This document shows positions 6,604-15,187 of a DNA stretch of 27,672 bases, piece by piece. Source of the DNA: Prevotellaceae bacterium UBA4301 (GTDB taxonomy: Bacteria; Bacteroidota; Bacteroidia; Bacteroidales; Bacteroidaceae); assembly GCA_002395775.1 (NCBI GenBank), contig DGUV01000003.1, positions 41,215 to 68,886 on the forward strand, written 5' to 3'. The position numbers and the translations under genes were made by a program. The stretch's first letter is position 1; each line of letters starts with the position of its first letter. Under the pieces are notes generated by a model, which did not search any database, was not told where the DNA came from, and saw only the letters and a program-made list of their open reading frames with translations.

Positions 6604-8439
6604 TTACTTAATGAACTTTTTGCCGTTCATGATGTAAATGCCCTTAGTAGCCTTCTCTACACGACGACCTGCGAGATCATAAATCTCATTTTGAATCTTG
6701 GATTTTGAATCTTGAATTTGTCCGATGCCGTCGGTGTTGCCGTTCAGGGAGTAGATGTAGTTGTTGGCTGCAACCTCATAAAGGTCGTTGTACTTGGTCA
6801 ACTGACCATAGACAATCACCTCGTCACCAACCTTGATTTGGTCGTTGCTGGTGAAATCAGCGCCTTCGAGATAGTAGCCGTTGTAGATACGAACCTTGGC
6901 CTCACTCCCCATTTCGTCGACGATGTCATATTGGGCGCGCTTCCACTGGGTTACATCAAGCGAAACAATTTCACTGATGATGCCCTTCACATACACTTTC
7001 TGCTCCAGGCCCTTGCCGGCATCAACGAGTTCCATGACCTTGGCAATGCTGTAGGCCGTTTCCGGGGTGTTGGTGATATCCACCTGCTCGCCCTGGCCAT
7101 CTACCGTAACCTTTACGGCTACGATGTTGGCATACTTGCCATTGCTGGTGGTGTACATGGCGAAACCTTCAATGGTGATGGTGCTGCCATTGGCCACGTC
7201 CTTGAACAGGTCGTCCTGTGCGCCAATGATGCTGCCCTGTGCGGTTTTTCCTTCAATGATGAGGTTGTAATAGTTGCCGCTGATGTTCAACTCACCCTGC
7301 AGCTTCACATATTGGATGGTGGGGGCTGCTACCCATGCATCAACGTCAATTTCTGTTGCAGCGGGATAGGTGACAGCTGCTGTCCCGTTCTTGGTGATGG
7401 TGGCAGAGTTGGTGAACTGCTTGAAACCACCATAGGTGGTGGGCTTGCCTTCGATGGTCACCTTGTCGCCCACTGCGAGACCGGAGATGGCAGTGTCGTA
7501 GTAATAGATGTAACCCGTCCCGTCGCCAAATACGGCACCATTTTTGCAGATGGCATAGACAACGGCATTTTCAACCTTGACGTCAATGTTGGTCTCCAGG
7601 GCTTGTACCTCGGCAATGGTCTTCTTCTCGGCAGTAGTCTCTTCGGCGTGCTGGCCGTTCAACTCATAGATTTCGTTGTTCTGGTTCATCTCGTAGGTGT
7701 CGCCATACTTGGTCAGTTGGCCATAGACGATGACATTATCACCCACTTTCAGTTGGTCGTCAGACGTAAAGTCTGCGCCACCCAGATAATAACCATTGTA
7801 GATGTAGAACTGGTTTTCCGTGGTGCCGTCCTCACTGATGTAGTACTGAGCACGAGCATAGCGGCTGGTGTCGAGCGATTTGATTTCGCTGACGATACCC
7901 TTTACGTAAACCTTGGTGCTCAGGTCCTTACCAGCATCGATAAGGGCTACAGCCTCTGCGGGGGTGTAGGCAGTCTCGGGGGTGTTGGCAATGCTGACAG
8001 GGTCAACAGGGCCGACGCCTTCGCCACTAAGTTCATACTCAGTAATGTTTTTGATGCCGTTCTTTCCAAAGTACTTGATGAGTTGACCTTTTAAGACCAC
8101 GGTCTTTCCCAGATTCTCAGGAACATTCTTTAATGCTAGACCTGCGCGTACAGCGTTAGGCATCTGTCCTGCAATAACGTTATCAGTGTTTTTCTCATCT
8201 TGAGCGTCAGCTAGCAGGATGTTAGAAGCGGATGATTTGTCTGAAACGCCAAATTCGGCACTGCTAAAAGCACTTCCTGTGCATGAACCAACGATGTAAG
8301 CCTTCACATAAACCGCCGAGGAGTCCATTTGAGTTGCCAGGACATCGGCCACAGTGTAGGGGTTCTCCTTCGTACCGTCACCGGCGAAGGCAAACGATGC
8401 AGTCAGGACTGCAATGAGTGTGAGTAGAAGTTTTTTCAT
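6604..8439 (-). CDS. Secreted protein with repeated OB-fold (DUF6359-like) domains
   Basis: A 611-residue exported protein. Residues 1-19 form a signal peptide ending SFAFA|GDG. Next is a domain opening KENPYTVADVLA with VYVKAYIVGSCTG, the pattern of DUF6359-type OB-fold domains (about 20-145). Two long homologous repeats follow, about 150-262 and 456-572. Each runs from NTPETAY through VYVKGI.SEI.SLD and IYNGYYL.GADFTS to VIVYGQLTKY. Two shorter OB-like units (KVTIEGKPTTYGG, STITIEGFAMYTT) lie between them. The C terminus has EIYDLAGRRVEK and GIYIMNGKKFIK, resembling the C-terminal tail of many exported Prevotella proteins and possibly a type IX secretion-type signal. Just before it an AT-rich repeat encodes IQDSKSKIQN. 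Nucleic-acid or ligand binding is possible for OB folds but unproven here. Confidence 0.85.
   Translation of the reverse strand: MKKLLLTLIAVLTASFAFAGDGTKENPYTVADVLATQMDSSAVYVKAYIVGSCTGSAFSSAEFGVSDKSSASNILLADAQDEKNTDNVIAGQMPNAVRAGLALKNVPENLGKTVVLKGQLIKYFGKNGIKNITEYELSGEGVGPVDPVSIANTPETAYTPAEAVALIDAGKDLSTKVYVKGIVSEIKSLDTSRYARAQYYISEDGTTENQFYIYNGYYLGGADFTSDDQLKVGDNVIVYGQLTKYGDTYEMNQNNEIYELNGQHAEETTAEKKTIAEVQALETNIDVKVENAVVYAICKNGAVFGDGTGYIYYYDTAISGLAVGDKVTIEGKPTTYGGFKQFTNSATITKNGTAAVTYPAATEIDVDAWVAAPTIQYVKLQGELNISGNYYNLIIEGKTAQGSIIGAQDDLFKDVANGSTITIEGFAMYTTSNGKYANIVAVKVTVDGQGEQVDITNTPETAYSIAKVMELVDAGKGLEQKVYVKGIISEIVSLDVTQWKRAQYDIVDEMGSEAKVRIYNGYYLEGADFTSNDQIKVGDEVIVYGQLTKYNDLYEVAANNYIYSLNGNTDGIGQIQDSKSKIQNEIYDLAGRRVEKATKGIYIMNGKKFIK
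6689..6720. repeat. AT-rich short tandem repeat inside the OB-fold protein gene
   Basis: On the minus strand the unit CAAGATTCAAAA is repeated with small changes. It encodes the linker QIQDSKSKIQNE just before the conserved C-terminal tail. It is one of several different AT-rich simple repeats in this window, others being at 6059, 6473 and 25053. Confidence 0.55.
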
Positions 8440-8486
8440 AAATGTTGATTTTTAGGTGTTTATAGTTTTAGTTCCTTATTTGCCTG

Positions 8487-8494
8487 CAAAGTTA
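8487..8494 (-). promoter_or_regulatory. -7 box (TAACTTTG) of the OB-fold protein gene
   Basis: TAACTTTG on the minus strand matches the Bacteroidetes TAnnTTTG element and lies 47 bp upstream of the start codon at 8439. The -33 element is unclear. The 246-bp gap 8440-8685 otherwise holds only the ruvB promoter. Confidence 0.6.
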
Positions 8495-8659
8495 CAAAAT
8501 ATTTGAGACATGGCGAAACGGAAAAGCAAAGCTTTTTTCCAAATCTTTCACTTCCTCATCCCCCTTCCTCTCGACCCGTTTCCAAGAGGCCTCAGGGACG
8601 CGGTCGGCGAAGGAGAATAAAAATGCGGCGTTTTGTTTCCGTTGCTCGCAATAAATCAC

Positions 8660-8667
8660 TATCTTTG
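8660..8667 (+). promoter_or_regulatory. -7 box (TATCTTTG) of ruvB
   Basis: TATCTTTG lies 18 bp before the ATG at 8686. It decides the start codon: longer frames beginning at 8503 would start upstream of this promoter, so they are not used. Confidence 0.65.
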
Positions 8668-8685
8668 TGCCCAAAATCAAACCAC

Positions 8686-9726
8686 ATGTCAGAGGATTTC
8701 GACATCAGGGAACAGCGCAATCAGGGCGAAAGGGATTTTGAGAATGCCCTTCGGCCCCTCCGCTTCGAGGATTTCAGTGGCCAGAGCAAGGTCACGGAGA
8801 ACCTTAGGGTATTTGTCGAGGCTGCCAAGTATCGTGGCGAGCCGCTCGACCACACCCTGCTGCATGGCCCTCCGGGACTGGGCAAGACCACCCTGTCGAA
8901 CATCATTGCCAACGAACTGGGCGTGGGATTCAAGGTCACCAGCGGCCCCGTCCTGGACAAACCCGGCGACCTGGCAGGACTGCTGACGTCGCTGGAGCCC
9001 AACGACGTGCTGTTTATCGACGAAATCCATCGTCTGTCGCCCGTTGTGGAGGAGTATCTCTACTCCGCCATGGAGGACTACCGCATCGACATCATGATTG
9101 ACAAGGGCCCTGCGGCACGCTCGATACAGATAGACCTCAACCCCTTCACCCTCGTCGGGGCAACCACGCGCAGCGGACTCCTGACGGCTCCTCTCAGGGC
9201 CCGTTTCGGTATCAATCTCCATCTGGAATACTACGACGCCGAGACGCTGAAGCGCATCGTCGTGCGCTCGGCTGGAATACTAAATGTGCCCATTTCATCG
9301 GAAGCTGCGGGCGAAATAGCCAGCCGCAGTCGTGGTACACCACGCATCGCCAACGCCCTGCTGCGCCGTGTGCGCGACTTCGCACAGGTCAGGGGCAACG
9401 GAGAGATAGACCTCCGCATAGCCCGCTTCGCCCTCGAGGCCCTGAACATCGACAAGCACGGACTGGACGAGATAGACAACAAGATACTGCTGACCATCAT
9501 CGACAAGTTCAAGGGCGGGCCCGTAGGCATCAACACCATAGCTACGGCCATCGGCGAGGATGCGGGTACCGTGGAGGAAGTCTATGAGCCGTTTCTCATC
9601 AAGGAGGGATTCATCAAGCGCACGCCGCGCGGTCGCGAAGTCACCGAGTTGGCCTACACCCATCTGGGGCGCACCCTGGGCACCCGCATGGGCGGCAACC
9701 CGCTGCAGGGCGACCTGTTTAGTTAA
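8686..9726 (+). CDS. ruvB: Holliday junction branch-migration ATPase RuvB
   Basis: A 346-residue AAA+ motor that, with RuvA, drives branch migration of Holliday junctions during recombinational repair. Visible features are Walker A GPPGLGKTT (about residues 64-72), Walker B LFIDEIHR, the sensor and arginine-finger segment GATTRSGLLTAPLRARFG, and the C-terminal winged helix ending TPRGREVTELAYTHLG. Length is normal for the family. The ATG at 8686 is chosen because it gives the usual N terminus (SEDFDIREQ, then LRPLRFEDFSGQ) and follows the -7 box by 18 bp. The frame stays open upstream without resemblance to RuvB. No ruvA or ruvC is adjacent, which is common in Bacteroidetes. Confidence 0.98.
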   Translation: MSEDFDIREQRNQGERDFENALRPLRFEDFSGQSKVTENLRVFVEAAKYRGEPLDHTLLHGPPGLGKTTLSNIIANELGVGFKVTSGPVLDKPGDLAGLLTSLEPNDVLFIDEIHRLSPVVEEYLYSAMEDYRIDIMIDKGPAARSIQIDLNPFTLVGATTRSGLLTAPLRARFGINLHLEYYDAETLKRIVVRSAGILNVPISSEAAGEIASRSRGTPRIANALLRRVRDFAQVRGNGEIDLRIARFALEALNIDKHGLDEIDNKILLTIIDKFKGGPVGINTIATAIGEDAGTVEEVYEPFLIKEGFIKRTPRGREVTELAYTHLGRTLGTRMGGNPLQGDLFS

Positions 9727-9765
9727 GACCCTCACCCAGTCCCTCCCGTGGGGGGAGGGGAGTAG
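9727..9765. repeat. GC-rich palindromic repeat after ruvB
   Basis: It begins GACCCTCACCC and contains CCCTCCC followed by a G-rich arm ending GGGGAGTAG. It starts right after the ruvB stop codon and may act as a terminator. It belongs to the dispersed family also seen inside the flippase and TolC-like genes. The rest of the ruvB-tyrS gap is AT-rich without a clear promoter. Confidence 0.6.
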
Positions 9766-9807
9766 ATAGGGAATGTGATTAAGGATTTAAAATAATATAA
9801 ATAAAAT

Positions 9808-11130
9808 ATGGAAAACGAAAAGAAACAAGTATCCTTTGTAGAAGAACTGACATGGAGAGGCATGATACACCAGATGATGCCCGGAACGGAGGAAATGTTG
9901 AAGGAAGGTATGCAGACCGCCTACGTGGGCATCGACCCCACGGCCGACAGCCTGCACATCGGTCACCTGTGCGGCGTCATGATGTTGCGCCACTTCCAGC
10001 GCTGCGGCCACAAGCCCATCGCCCTGCTGGGCGGTGCCACGGGCATGATTGGCGACCCCAGCGGAAAGAGCCAGGAGCGCAACCTGCTGGACGAGGCCAC
10101 ACTGCGCCACAACGTGCAGTGCATACGCCAACAGCTCTCGCGCTTCCTCGACTTCGACTCAGACGCACCCAACGCTGCCGAACTGGTCAATAACTACGAT
10201 TGGATGAAGGACTTCACCTTCCTGCAGTTTGCCCGCGACATCGGCAAGTGCATCACCGTCAACTACATGATGGCCAAGGACAGCGTGAAGCGCCGCCTGA
10301 ACGGCGAGTTCCAGGAGGGCATGTCGTTCACCGAGTTCACCTACCAGCTCCTGCAAGGCTACGACTTCCTCCACCTTTATGAGGAGAAGGGATGCCGACT
10401 GCAGATGGGCGGTTCGGACCAGTGGGGCAACATCACCACCGGCACCGAACTCATCCGTCGCAAGCTGGGCGCCGAGAACGAGGCTTTCGCCCTCACCTGT
10501 CCCCTCATCACCAAGGCCGACGGCAAGAAGTTCGGCAAGACGGAGCAGGGCAACGTATGGCTCGACCGCAACCGCACCAGCCCCTACCAGTTCTACCAGT
10601 TCTGGCTGAACGTGGGCGACGAGGAGGCTGAGCGCTACATCAAGATATTCACCTCACTGGACAAGCCCACCATCGACCAACTCATCGAGGAGCACCGCCA
10701 GGACCCCGGTCGCCGCGTGCTGCAGAAGCGCCTGGCCGAAGAGGTCACCGTACTCGTTCACGGCCGCGAAGACTACGAACTGGCTTTGGAGGCATCCAAC
10801 ATCCTCTTCGGCAAGGCCACGAAGGAGAGCCTCGTCCGGCTCGACGAGCAGACCCTTCTCGACGTCTTCAGCGGTGTGCCCCACTTCGAGGTCAGCCGCT
10901 CGCTGCTCGAGGGCGAGGGCTGCAAGGCCGTTGACCTCTTTGCCGAGCACTCGGCCTGCTTTGCCTCGAAGGGCGAGATGCGCAAGCTCACCCAGGGCGG
11001 CGGCGTCTCCCTCAACAAGGAGAAGCTGCAGGCCTTCGACCAGATGATTACCACCGCCGACCTGCTCGACAACCGCTACCTGCTTGTTCAGCAAGGCAAG
11101 AAGAAGTATTTCCTGCTGATTGTGAAGTAA
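9808..11130 (+). CDS. tyrS: Tyrosyl-tRNA synthetase
   Basis: A 440-residue class I aminoacyl-tRNA synthetase that charges tRNA-Tyr in the cytoplasm. The Rossmann fold starts with YVGIDPTADSLHIGHL, in which HIGH is at residues 50-53. The tyrosine-binding region includes GGSDQWGNITTG. The second signature is KFGKT (about 241-245), the bacterial TyrRS version of KMSKS. The C terminus carries an S4-like RNA-binding domain (GGGVSLNKEKLQ, near 400). Length fits the bacterial TyrS-1 type. The ATG at 9808 is the first in frame and follows an AT-rich leader. The next gene starts one base after the stop codon, so they may be co-transcribed. Confidence 0.98.
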   Translation: MENEKKQVSFVEELTWRGMIHQMMPGTEEMLKEGMQTAYVGIDPTADSLHIGHLCGVMMLRHFQRCGHKPIALLGGATGMIGDPSGKSQERNLLDEATLRHNVQCIRQQLSRFLDFDSDAPNAAELVNNYDWMKDFTFLQFARDIGKCITVNYMMAKDSVKRRLNGEFQEGMSFTEFTYQLLQGYDFLHLYEEKGCRLQMGGSDQWGNITTGTELIRRKLGAENEAFALTCPLITKADGKKFGKTEQGNVWLDRNRTSPYQFYQFWLNVGDEEAERYIKIFTSLDKPTIDQLIEEHRQDPGRRVLQKRLAEEVTVLVHGREDYELALEASNILFGKATKESLVRLDEQTLLDVFSGVPHFEVSRSLLEGEGCKAVDLFAEHSACFASKGEMRKLTQGGGVSLNKEKLQAFDQMITTADLLDNRYLLVQQGKKKYFLLIVK

Positions 11131-11131
11131 A

Positions 11132-11788
11132 ATGCCTATGAAGCGAGAGCTCATCCTAATCGTTCTGTCTTGCCTCTCCCTGACGGGGTTGCAGGCACAG
11201 ACTCGCTACTGCATGTCGTATGCCGATTATCAGGCCGACAATTGGGAGGAACTCGATAGTCTGCATGTAAAAGAAATGAGTAATGGCCGTAGGTTATTTG
11301 GTTGTAATGACTATAAGCTTACTACGGGCAACGACTCGTTGGACAAGGTTCTTAAAAAGGATGTGTTCGCAGTCTTTTACAATGATACATTACTGATAAA
11401 TTGTCGTAATATACATTTTCGTGGGGCAGACTATGAAGACCAAACGTTTGGCAACGGATTTACTCGTGCATATTACTTTTACGATGGCCGTCTTTGCTTT
11501 ATAAATCGATGGGTTGATGAGAAGGCCATGTACGTTGGGTCACAAGGGCTCCTTGGTGCTTTGGCGGCTTCTTCTATGTCACTTGAGAATGCGCGATGCT
11601 TTCTTATCAAACGCGAATATGAAGGTGGGCGCATCGAAGCACAAATGATTGGCGACAAGTTTATGGAAAAGTATGAGGAGTCTAGTCCCGAATTCTATGC
11701 CGAATACATGTCGGAAACGAAGCGGAAGAAGCGCGAGCGTGCCTCCCACATCATGCCCTTGCTCTGGAAGTGGTCGCTGATACAGTGA
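11132..11788 (+). CDS. Small exported protein, possibly DUF6563 family
   Basis: A 218-residue protein with a signal peptide (about 1-22, ending LQAQ|T), so it is probably periplasmic. The mature part has NWEELDSLHVKEMS, GCNDYKLTTGNDSLDKVLKKDVFAVF, LLINCRNIHF and a GFTRAYYFYDGRLCFIN motif. This resembles, from memory, a Bacteroidales family annotated DUF6563; its function is unknown. The ending (KRKKRERASHIMPLLWKWSLIQ) is basic. The start at 11132 is one base after the tyrS stop; a start two codons later (11138) would give a more typical signal peptide. The middle of the gene is AT-richer than tyrS and uses different codons, which suggests a different history or weaker expression. Confidence 0.75.
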   Translation: MPMKRELILIVLSCLSLTGLQAQTRYCMSYADYQADNWEELDSLHVKEMSNGRRLFGCNDYKLTTGNDSLDKVLKKDVFAVFYNDTLLINCRNIHFRGADYEDQTFGNGFTRAYYFYDGRLCFINRWVDEKAMYVGSQGLLGALAASSMSLENARCFLIKREYEGGRIEAQMIGDKFMEKYEESSPEFYAEYMSETKRKKRERASHIMPLLWKWSLIQ

Positions 11789-11801
11789 AGAAAGAAAAAT
11801 C

Positions 11802-11831
11802 CCCCTGCGGCCCGTCACGGGAGGCAAGGGG
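11802..11831. terminator. Possible bidirectional terminator between convergent genes
   Basis: CCCCTGC (11802-11808) pairs with GCAAGGGG (11824-11831) with one bulged base, and an inner CCCG/CGGG stem adds four pairs. It lies 13 bp after the plus-strand stop and about 75 bp after the ATPase stop on the minus strand. AAAAA precedes it on the plus strand, giving a T-tract in the minus direction. Confidence 0.45.
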
Positions 11832-11905
11832 TGCACGTGCTTTATTAACTATCTAATCTTAAAGCAGCGCTGCGACAAATTGCGTCGTGGCGCTTTTCTT
11901 TGCCT

Positions 11906-12565
11906 TCACACGAAGCGCCCGTCCAGCATGTCCACGATGCGGTGGGCATAGTTGGCGTCGCGCTGCGAGTGGGTCACCATCACCACGGTGGTGCCTTCCT
12001 GATTCAGTTGCGTCAGCAGTTGCATCACCTCCAGTCCGTTCTTCGAGTCGAGGTTACCTGTGGGTTCGTCGGCCAGGATGAGCTTGGGTCCGCTCACCAC
12101 GGCGCGGGCAATGGCCACGCGCTGCTGCTGTCCGCCGGAGAGCTGGTTGGGGAAGTGCTTGGCGCGGTGGCTGATGGCCATGCGCTGCATGATTTCCTCC
12201 ACGCGCTGCCGCCGTTCGCGGGCCGGAACGCCCAGGTAGCGCAGCGGCAGTTCCACGTTCTGCTCCACGTTCAGTTCCTCGATGAGGTTGAACGACTGGA
12301 AGACGAATCCTATCTTGCCCTTGCGGACGCGGGTGCGCTGGCTCTCCCTCAACTTGGCCACCTCGTCGCCGTCGAGCCAGTACTGGCCGTCGGTTGGGTT
12401 ATCCAGCAGGCCCAGGATGTTGAGCAGTGTCGACTTGCCACAGCCGCTGGGGCCCATGATGGCCAGGAACTCGCCGTCCTTCACTTCCAGACTGACACCT
12501 GCAAGGGCTGTGGTCTCTACTTCTTCGGTGCGGAACACCTTCGTAATGTCTTGAATCTTAATCAT
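11906..12565 (-). CDS. ABC transporter ATPase, LolD/MacB type
   Basis: A 219-residue cytoplasmic ATPase that would power the adjacent FtsX-type permeases. It has Walker A GPSGCGKST (38-46), Q-loop Gln90, signature LSGGQQQ (142-148), Walker B LILADEP (162-168) and H-loop His199. The segment after the Q-loop (SFNLIEELNVEQNVELPL) is typical of the LolD/MacB/FtsE group that works as a mechanotransmission motor rather than a classical pore transporter. It is the last gene of a minus-strand group of two permeases and an ATPase. A 147-bp gap holding a structured repeat separates it from the preceding permease gene, so its expression could be uncoupled from them. Confidence 0.95.
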   Translation of the reverse strand: MIKIQDITKVFRTEEVETTALAGVSLEVKDGEFLAIMGPSGCGKSTLLNILGLLDNPTDGQYWLDGDEVAKLRESQRTRVRKGKIGFVFQSFNLIEELNVEQNVELPLRYLGVPARERRQRVEEIMQRMAISHRAKHFPNQLSGGQQQRVAIARAVVSGPKLILADEPTGNLDSKNGLEVMQLLTQLNQEGTTVVMVTHSQRDANYAHRIVDMLDGRFV

Positions 12566-12589
12566 AGTTGTAGTTTTATTTAGGATTAT

Positions 12590-12708
12590 TTTCTCATTTT
12601 CTCATTTTGACCTTCGGTCGAGTCTGCTTTCGCTCGGCAATGTTCATGCAAGCATGGCATTGCCCTCGCTTAATCGCAGACTTCTCATTTTCTCATTCTC
12701 TCATTTTC
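12590..12708. repeat. 119-bp structured repeat, copy 1
   Basis: This 119-bp sequence is identical at 117 positions to 15061-15179. It contains nested arms AGTCTGC/GCAGACT (12621-12627 with 12676-12682), GGCAATG/CATTGCC (12636-12642 with 12658-12664) and CATGC/GCATG (12645-12649 with 12652-12656). A small GACC/GGTC hairpin is at 12609-12619. TTCTCATTTT-type direct repeats flank the hairpin on both sides. It fills the gap between the permease and ATPase genes. Confidence 0.9.
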
Positions 12709-12712
12709 GTAG

Positions 12713-15052
12713 TTATTCTGTTTTCAGATACTTGATGGGATTGCTGGTGGCCACGTGGCGCGTCTGCAGATAGACGACGAGGGCGATGACCATGAGCACC
12801 GCGAGGGCATCGGCCACGAAGATGTGCCACAGGAGGGGGACCTGCTCGCCAAACTGCTGCAGGAGCAGGGTGCTGAAGAACCATCCGCCCACGACGCCCA
12901 CAAGGATGGAGGGCAGGGCAATGAGGGCAATGCCGCGCAGGAAGAGGCCCTGCACCTCGCCGACGGTGGCACCAAGCACCTTGCGGATGGCCAGTTCGCG
13001 CGAGCGGCGCTGCACCTCGTCGCGGACATAGCCCACGAGACCGACGAAGGTGATGAGCAGCGAGGCCAGACAGCCGATGAGCAGAAGGTCGCGGATGTTT
13101 TGCGTCTCGCGGTAGCTGTCGGCCAGTTCGTCGGCATAGCGCTTCACGGTGAGTTCGGCATCGGGATAGAACTCATCGCAGACCCGCTGCACGGCGGTGA
13201 GGTTTTCGGCATTGAGGTTGGTGAGCCGCACCAAGATGTTCTTGGCATAGATATTTCCGTTTATCATCATCATGGGGCGCTCGTCGGGACTGACCAGCGT
13301 GCCTATCATGAAATCTTTGACCACGCCCACGATGGTGAGGGGAAACTTGGGGCCCAACTCGGTGGTAACGATGCTCTGGCCGACGACGTCCTGCCAGCCT
13401 GCCATCTCGCGCATCCGTTGGGCAAAGGCTTCGTCCACAACGGCCTCCAGTTCCCATCCGGGATGTTCCACCATCGTGGGGCCTTTGCCCTGCACAAGTT
13501 TCAGGCCCATGGTCTTGAGGATGTTGGCCTCGTTGAAGTAGAGGCACGCGTAGTTGAAGAGTTGTCGTTCTTCGCCCGGCAGCATCACGTTGTTGCCGCT
13601 CTGCCTGTTCATGAACAGGCTGTAGGCCGTGGAGGCCGACTCGACGCACGGCAGGCGCTCCAGTTCGCGTGCCAGGTGGTAGGTGCTGTCCGACTGTTGG
13701 ATTATCTCGATGTAGGCCACGTTCTTGTAGTCGTAGCCCAGGTCGCGGTTGAGCATGTAGTTGTACTGGCGGAAAATGGTGCCGAGGAGCACCACGAGCA
13801 TGGTGCTGAGGGCTATCTGGAAGGCCAGCAGTGAGAGTTTCCACACGCGCTTGTTTTCGCTGAACAGGCGGTAGGCATAGCAGAGCGGAATGCGCGAGTA
13901 GATGAATCCCGGCACCAGTCCGCACACAACGAGCACCACCAGGCACACCCCGGCGAGTACCCAGAAGGTCTGCCCGGAGAACAGCGTGCCGACGCCCGCG
14001 CCCAGCAAACTGCGCACCCAGTCGTGGCCCAGCCAGAGCAGCAGACCCATGACCCCGAGCGCCAGCAACAGGTGCAGTGCGGCCTCGCCCAGGGCCGTGA
14101 GGTAGAACTCGCTGCGCGGAGCGCCCAGCACCTTGCGCAGGGCAACAAGCCTCGCCCTCCCGACGAGCAGACTGATGACCACAAGGATGTAGTTCATGAC
14201 GGCTGTGAAGAGCATCACCAGGGCTACGACCGTGAGGATGAGGCACGTCGTGCGGACGGTCTTGTTGTTGTCCCGACCCTCGCTGACAGGGTGGAAGCGG
14301 AACCCGATTTCGTCGATGCCTGCAGCCTTGAGCTGGTCCCAGGGCATCTGCTCGCGGAGCATCACGTCCATCTCCCCGTCCACCTTCTTCATGTCGGTGT
14401 CCGGGCGCAGGCGAACGTAGGAGTGGTAGCGGTCGTTGCCCAGGAGGTTGCTGGTGCCGTCGTAGCTGAACATGCCGATGGAGGAGAGCGACATGATGAT
14501 GTCCAGACGGTTGAAGCGCGAGTTCTCGTCGTAGTTCTCGAACACGCCGCTGACGGTCATCGGCCTTTCGGGCGAAGCCATGAAGCGGAACGTCTGTCCC
14601 ACCATGTCGCCGCCCAGCCGTTCGCTCAGTCGGCGGCTGATGAGGCACTGGCCCGGCGTGGCGAGAATCTTCTTGGCATCGCCTTGGAGCACCCGTGTGC
14701 CGAAGATGTCGAAGAAACACGAATCGGCCAGCACCGTCAGCTCGAATCCGAAGCGCTCGCCGCTCTCCAGTGTGATTTTCTCGTCCTCGAACTGCGTCGT
14801 GTAGCGTGTGCCCACCACAATCTCGGGGATATAGCGGCACAGCGCCGGAATGACGCCACCTGGCGTGGCCGGGAATTCGTCGGCCTCCTGTCCCTGTTTC
14901 TTGAAGGTTTCGGATATCTCATACACATGCTCCTTGTCCACGATGCAACGGTCGTAGTTCCGCTCCAGCTGCACCTTGGCCAGCAGCACCAGTCCCACCG
15001 TCAGTCCGACGGCCAGACACATGATCTTTGTCCAGTTGTGTTGTTTTCTCAT
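12713..15052 (-). CDS. FtsX/MacB-type ABC permease (second of two)
   Basis: A 779-residue inner-membrane protein built of two similar halves, each a periplasmic MacB-like domain plus FtsX-type membrane helices. One hydrophobic segment is near the N terminus (about 10-25). Three follow near 270-390, one near 410, and three near the C terminus. FtsX signatures at cytoplasmic loops are VALRKVLGAPRSEFYLTALGE and, near the end, LAIRKVLGATVGEVQGL. It lacks an ATPase domain, which must come from the following gene. The family exports lipids, peptides, siderophores or antibiotics, or transmits mechanical signals; the substrate cannot be read from sequence. It follows the first permease after a 135-bp gap that holds repeat copy 2. 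Confidence 0.92.
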   Translation of the reverse strand: MRKQHNWTKIMCLAVGLTVGLVLLAKVQLERNYDRCIVDKEHVYEISETFKKQGQEADEFPATPGGVIPALCRYIPEIVVGTRYTTQFEDEKITLESGERFGFELTVLADSCFFDIFGTRVLQGDAKKILATPGQCLISRRLSERLGGDMVGQTFRFMASPERPMTVSGVFENYDENSRFNRLDIIMSLSSIGMFSYDGTSNLLGNDRYHSYVRLRPDTDMKKVDGEMDVMLREQMPWDQLKAAGIDEIGFRFHPVSEGRDNNKTVRTTCLILTVVALVMLFTAVMNYILVVISLLVGRARLVALRKVLGAPRSEFYLTALGEAALHLLLALGVMGLLLWLGHDWVRSLLGAGVGTLFSGQTFWVLAGVCLVVLVVCGLVPGFIYSRIPLCYAYRLFSENKRVWKLSLLAFQIALSTMLVVLLGTIFRQYNYMLNRDLGYDYKNVAYIEIIQQSDSTYHLARELERLPCVESASTAYSLFMNRQSGNNVMLPGEERQLFNYACLYFNEANILKTMGLKLVQGKGPTMVEHPGWELEAVVDEAFAQRMREMAGWQDVVGQSIVTTELGPKFPLTIVGVVKDFMIGTLVSPDERPMMMINGNIYAKNILVRLTNLNAENLTAVQRVCDEFYPDAELTVKRYADELADSYRETQNIRDLLLIGCLASLLITFVGLVGYVRDEVQRRSRELAIRKVLGATVGEVQGLFLRGIALIALPSILVGVVGGWFFSTLLLQQFGEQVPLLWHIFVADALAVLMVIALVVYLQTRHVATSNPIKYLKTE

Positions 15053-15060
15053 TATCTCAA

Positions 15061-15179
15061 TTTCTCATTTTCTCATTTTGACCTTCGGTCGAGTCTGCTT
15101 CCGCTCGGCAATGTTCATGCAGGCATGGCATTGCCCTCGCTTAATCGCAGACTTCTCATTTTCTCATTCTCTCATTTTC
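15061..15179. repeat. 119-bp structured repeat, copy 2
   Basis: This copy differs from 12590-12708 at two positions only and lies in the same orientation, exactly 2471 bp away. It fills the gap between the two permease genes. The nested inverted repeats are fully conserved. Further CTCATTTT-type units continue beyond the right end (up to about 15193), into the 3' end of the upstream permease gene. Confidence 0.9.
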
Positions 15180-15187
15180 TCAATTTC

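Noticed and set aside
8503..8685. 61-codon N-terminal extension of ruvB
   Set aside because: It lies upstream of the -7 box at 8660-8667 and does not resemble RuvB.
12590..15179. CRISPR array or transposon ends for the 119-bp repeats
   Set aside because: Only two copies, 2.4 kb apart with genes between, and no transposase or regular spacers.
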